A stretch of DNA of 8,107 bases from Rhodospirillales bacterium (lineage in GTDB: Bacteria > Pseudomonadota > Alphaproteobacteria > Micavibrionales > UBA2020). Numbering within the stretch: position 1 is the first letter of the stretch; each line of letters opens with the position of its first letter. A program made the position numbers and the translations under genes. The notes beneath the pieces were generated by a model that was not told where the DNA came from, did not search any database, and saw only the letters and a list, made by a program, of their open reading frames with translations. Where the stretch lies: positions 2,896 through 11,002 of the forward strand of contig JAHFPI010000050.1 of NCBI GenBank assembly GCA_023266795.1, in the 5' to 3' direction. Below are positions 6,321 through 8,107 of the stretch, piece after piece.

Positions 6321-6779
6321 TTACTCGATAATCACCAGCGCCTGCCCGAATTCGACCGGCTGTGAATCTTCAATCAGGATATTGGTGACGGTGCCGTTCC
6401 TGTCCGCCTTGATCGGGTTCATCACTTTCATCGCCTCAATGATCAGCAGCGTATCCCCCTGCTTGACGACCGCGCCCTTGGTGATAAAGCGCGGGGCGCT
6501 CGGGTCGGACTGCAGGTAGGCTGTGCCGACCATCGGCGATTTGATCGCGCCGGGATGGTTTTCCGGAGAAAGCGCCGCGATTTTGGCCGCTTCGGCGACG
6601 GGGGCGTTGGCGGCAGACATGGCCAGGGCGGTCGGCGCCGTAATCGCCTGCACGGTGACGGTGCGGGTGACGCGGATTCTCTTGTCGCCTTCGGCGATCT
6701 CGATTTCCGTCAGGTCCGTCTCGGTGAGCAGTGTCGCCAGATTTCGTATGGCGTCATGATCGATCTTCATAGGGGACAT
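6321..6779 (-). CDS. accB: Biotin carboxyl carrier protein of acetyl-CoA carboxylase
   Basis: AccB carries biotin between biotin carboxylase and the carboxyltransferase. The 152-residue protein has the usual N-terminal helix (KIDHDAIRNLATLLTETDL) and a strand region, IRVTRTVTV. A flexible Ala-rich linker (about 45-72) then leads to the biotinyl domain with KSPMVGTAY, the thumb region and the biotinylation motif EAMKVMN, whose Lys118 is the attachment site. The ATG at 6779 is chosen because GAGAGG lies upstream at a workable distance; an in-frame ATG at 6803 would add eight residues without a comparable site. It lies 53 bases after aroQ and 14 before accC, the standard alphaproteobacterial order. 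Confidence 0.96.
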   Translation of the reverse strand: MSPMKIDHDAIRNLATLLTETDLTEIEIAEGDKRIRVTRTVTVQAITAPTALAMSAANAPVAEAAKIAALSPENHPGAIKSPMVGTAYLQSDPSAPRFITKGAVVKQGDTLLIIEAMKVMNPIKADRNGTVTNILIEDSQPVEFGQALVIIE

Positions 6780-6788
6780 TTTCAGTTT

Positions 6789-6794
6789 CCTCTC
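6789..6794 (-). promoter_or_regulatory. Ribosome binding site deciding the accB start
   Basis: GAGAGG on the minus strand, nine to ten bases before the ATG at 6779, favours that start over the in-frame ATG at 6803, which has no purine-rich site in front of it. Confidence 0.6.
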
Positions 6795-6832
6795 TGTTTT
6801 CATTTGCGTATTACACGTGCAAAATTCATGTT

Positions 6833-7306
6833 TTATTCCTCCAGCAGGGCGCGCATGGCGTCAAGGGCAAGGATATAGCCGTGGCCGCCAAAGCCGCAGA
6901 TCACGCCCCGCGCCACTTCGGATATATAGGAGTGGTGGCGGAAGCTTTCACGCTTGAAGGTATTGGTGATGTGGACTTCGATGATCGGGACTTCCAGAAT
7001 TTTCAGGGCATCCAGCAGGGCGATGGACGTATGGGCGTAAGCGCCACCGTTGATAATCACGCCGGCACAGGCGCCGCGCGCCTCTTGAATGATAGTGACC
7101 AGCTCGCCCTCATGGTTGGACTGGCGGAAATCGACGGTGCAGCCCAGCTCGCCCGCGTATTCCCCGCACTCCAGCGCAATGGCGCTCAGGTTCTTGAATC
7201 CATAGACGTCGGGCTCCCGAATGCCGAGCATATTCAGGTTGGGGCCGTTCAGGATAAGGATGTTGTGGCGCTGTTTAGGCAAACCGTTCTCATGAGTAGG
7301 TTGCAC
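6833..7306 (-). CDS. aroQ: Type II 3-dehydroquinate dehydratase
   Basis: AroQ converts 3-dehydroquinate to 3-dehydroshikimate in the shikimate pathway, as a cytosolic dodecamer in known members. The 157-residue protein shows the whole active site: LNGPNLNMLGIREPDVYG with Asn23, Arg30 and the catalytic Tyr35, NHEGELV, Asn86 and His92 in NGGAYAHTS, His112 in EVHITN, and Arg123 in FRHHSYISEVA. Some neighbours of these residues differ from the common forms (NPGAYTHTS, VHLSN), but no key residue is lost. The start is a GTG at 7306, with GGAAAAG upstream; no ATG is available in frame before the first motif. The N-terminus is about ten residues longer than usual. The 43-base gap upstream contains a TATAAA on the minus strand (7334-7329) but no clear -35 box, so a promoter for the aroQ-accBC unit is only possible. 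Confidence 0.96.
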   Translation of the reverse strand: MQPTHENGLPKQRHNILILNGPNLNMLGIREPDVYGFKNLSAIALECGEYAGELGCTVDFRQSNHEGELVTIIQEARGACAGVIINGGAYAHTSIALLDALKILEVPIIEVHITNTFKRESFRHHSYISEVARGVICGFGGHGYILALDAMRALLEE

Positions 7307-7349
7307 GAATATCTTTTCCAGAGTGATCTTTATATCATGGTGCGGTGCG

Positions 7350-7913
7350 TCAGGCGACGGAAAATGTTTTTACAGAATCAAGGCATTCCAGAATAAAATC
7401 GGCCCGTTTTTTGACCGATATGACAGGAACGCGGACCGGAGCATAGCCGACGGACCTGTAATCGGCCTCCAGCATTTTGTCTATTTTGTCGGCCAGCGCC
7501 TCGTCTTCCATGCGCACATCGTCTTTAACAATGGGAAGCCGGTCGAACAGGAATACGGCGCGATAATGGAAGAGGTGGGAGATGGTCGTGGCCTCCAGTC
7601 CGTCGAGCCCGGCCAGTTTGAAATAGGTGATGCTGTCCGGCAGACCGCGATCCATAAACAGCTGTGTGTTCAGGTCAAGCGCCATCTCGCGGGCCAAGGC
7701 CACCTCAAGAATTCCTTTTTGCAGGTTTGCAGCGTCCTGACGGACGGCGGCGAGCGACCGGCCCCGGCTAAGGCCCAGCTCGATCAGTTCCCGCGCCACC
7801 TCGCCCTGAATAGGAAAGCCGCGATGCGCCAGCTCTTTGATGACGGAAGTTTTGCCGGACGACGGCGCGCCGGTGATGACGCTCCAGTTGGTTTTGTATT
7901 TGAAGCCGTCCAT
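7350..7913 (-). CDS. AAA_28-type P-loop ATPase/kinase-like protein
   Basis: This 187-residue protein starts with a short strand and a Walker A loop, GAPSSGKT (15-22). EVARELIE follows around 38-45, then FMDRGLPDSITYF with Asp88, Arg89 and Asp93. The C-terminal half has FLFDRLPIVKDDVRMED, a YRSVGYAPVRVPVISV segment and KKRADFILE. This is the pattern of the AAA_28 family of predicted ATPases, related to the kinase half of NadR and to small nucleoside kinases. The substrate is unknown; phosphorylation of a small molecule is a reasonable but unproven guess. The start at 7913 lies four bases after the EVE gene stop, with GGGTAGG as a poor ribosome binding site, so the two genes are probably translated together. 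Confidence 0.85.
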   Translation of the reverse strand: MDGFKYKTNWSVITGAPSSGKTSVIKELAHRGFPIQGEVARELIELGLSRGRSLAAVRQDAANLQKGILEVALAREMALDLNTQLFMDRGLPDSITYFKLAGLDGLEATTISHLFHYRAVFLFDRLPIVKDDVRMEDEALADKIDKMLEADYRSVGYAPVRVPVISVKKRADFILECLDSVKTFSVA

Positions 7914-7917
7914 AAGC

Positions 7918-8107
7918 CTACCCGCCCAGCTTGCAGATAATATCCCATTCTTCTTTCGTCACCGGCGAGACCGACAGGCGGGACTGTTTCAGGAGGGCCA
8001 TATTCTTAAGTTTAGGATGCAATTTTATTTCAGCGAGCGTGACGGGTTTCTTCAGGGAGCTGACCGCCGTCACCTCAACCATGCCGAATGTTCCCGTTCC
8101 GTCCGTC
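7918..8107 (-). CDS. EVE domain-containing protein, C-terminal 62 residues (5' end beyond window)
   Basis: The open frame enters from the right edge and stops at TAG 7918-7920. The visible residues include GTFGMVEVTAVSSLKKPVTL, LAEIKLHPKLKNMALLKQ and SRLSVSPVTKEEWDIICKLG. This is the typical C-terminal end of the bacterial EVE domain family (related to human THYN1), small PUA-like proteins thought to bind modified bases in nucleic acid. The tail ending W-[DE]-x-I-x-x-[LM]-G-G is characteristic as I recall it. The N-terminal half with most of the binding pocket is not visible. It lies four bases upstream of the AAA_28 gene. Confidence 0.87.
   Translation of the reverse strand, partial: TDGTGTFGMVEVTAVSSLKKPVTLAEIKLHPKLKNMALLKQSRLSVSPVTKEEWDIICKLGG

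Noticed and set aside
5047..6519. A 490-codon open frame on the plus strand
   Set aside because: It lies antisense to accC and the end of accB, whose motifs are complete and conserved. The antisense protein has no recognisable domain and its openness follows from codon bias of the real genes.
6803..6832. A nine-codon open frame (MNFARVIRK) between aroQ and accB as a leader peptide
   Set aside because: It is too short to judge, has no run of regulatory codons and no visible alternative hairpins; chance is the simpler explanation.

Overview
The window reads as one stretch of an alphaproteobacterial chromosome, with every recognisable gene on the minus strand (transcription runs from high to low coordinates). 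The taxonomic guess rests on the aroQ-accB-accC order, an FzlA-like member of the glutathione-S-transferase fold (a family known from Alphaproteobacteria), an EVE-domain protein ending in the usual alphaproteobacterial tail, and a moderately GC-rich coding sequence beside a clearly AT-rich intergenic region. I cannot name a genus.

In transcription order the layout is as follows. The C-terminal end of an EVE-domain protein (7918-8107) is cut by the window edge. An AAA_28-type P-loop ATPase follows (7350-7913). Next come aroQ, type II 3-dehydroquinate dehydratase (6833-7306), accB, the biotin carrier of acetyl-CoA carboxylase (6321-6779), and accC, biotin carboxylase (4939-6306). A secreted YceI protein overlaps accC by ATGA (4346-4942). 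It is followed by a cytochrome b561 fused to a second YceI domain (3221-4333), an FzlA/GST-like protein (2452-3120) and an atypical SDR/epimerase (1479-2435). An AT-rich intergenic region of about 350 bases (1132-1478) follows, with a candidate promoter and a two-part inverted repeat. It precedes the first 377 codons of a ClpA/ClpB-like AAA+ unfoldase with an unfamiliar N-terminal domain (1-1131), cut at the left edge.

Functionally, aroQ-accB-accC is the common shikimate/fatty-acid arrangement. The overlapping yceI gene and the b561-YceI fusion add a membrane and periplasm redox/isoprenoid-binding module to the same transcription unit. fzlA and the SDR gene form a separate short pair behind a 100-base gap. 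The Clp-like gene appears to have its own promoter.

The items most worth a second look are the b561-YceI fusion with its internal signal-like segment and its tandem YceI partner, the unfamiliar N-terminal domain of the Clp-like ATPase, the long dyad upstream of that gene, and a Tyr-to-Ile change at the position of E. coli Tyr82 in the otherwise canonical biotin carboxylase. Nothing here is clearly a defence system, mobile element, CRISPR array or RNA gene.
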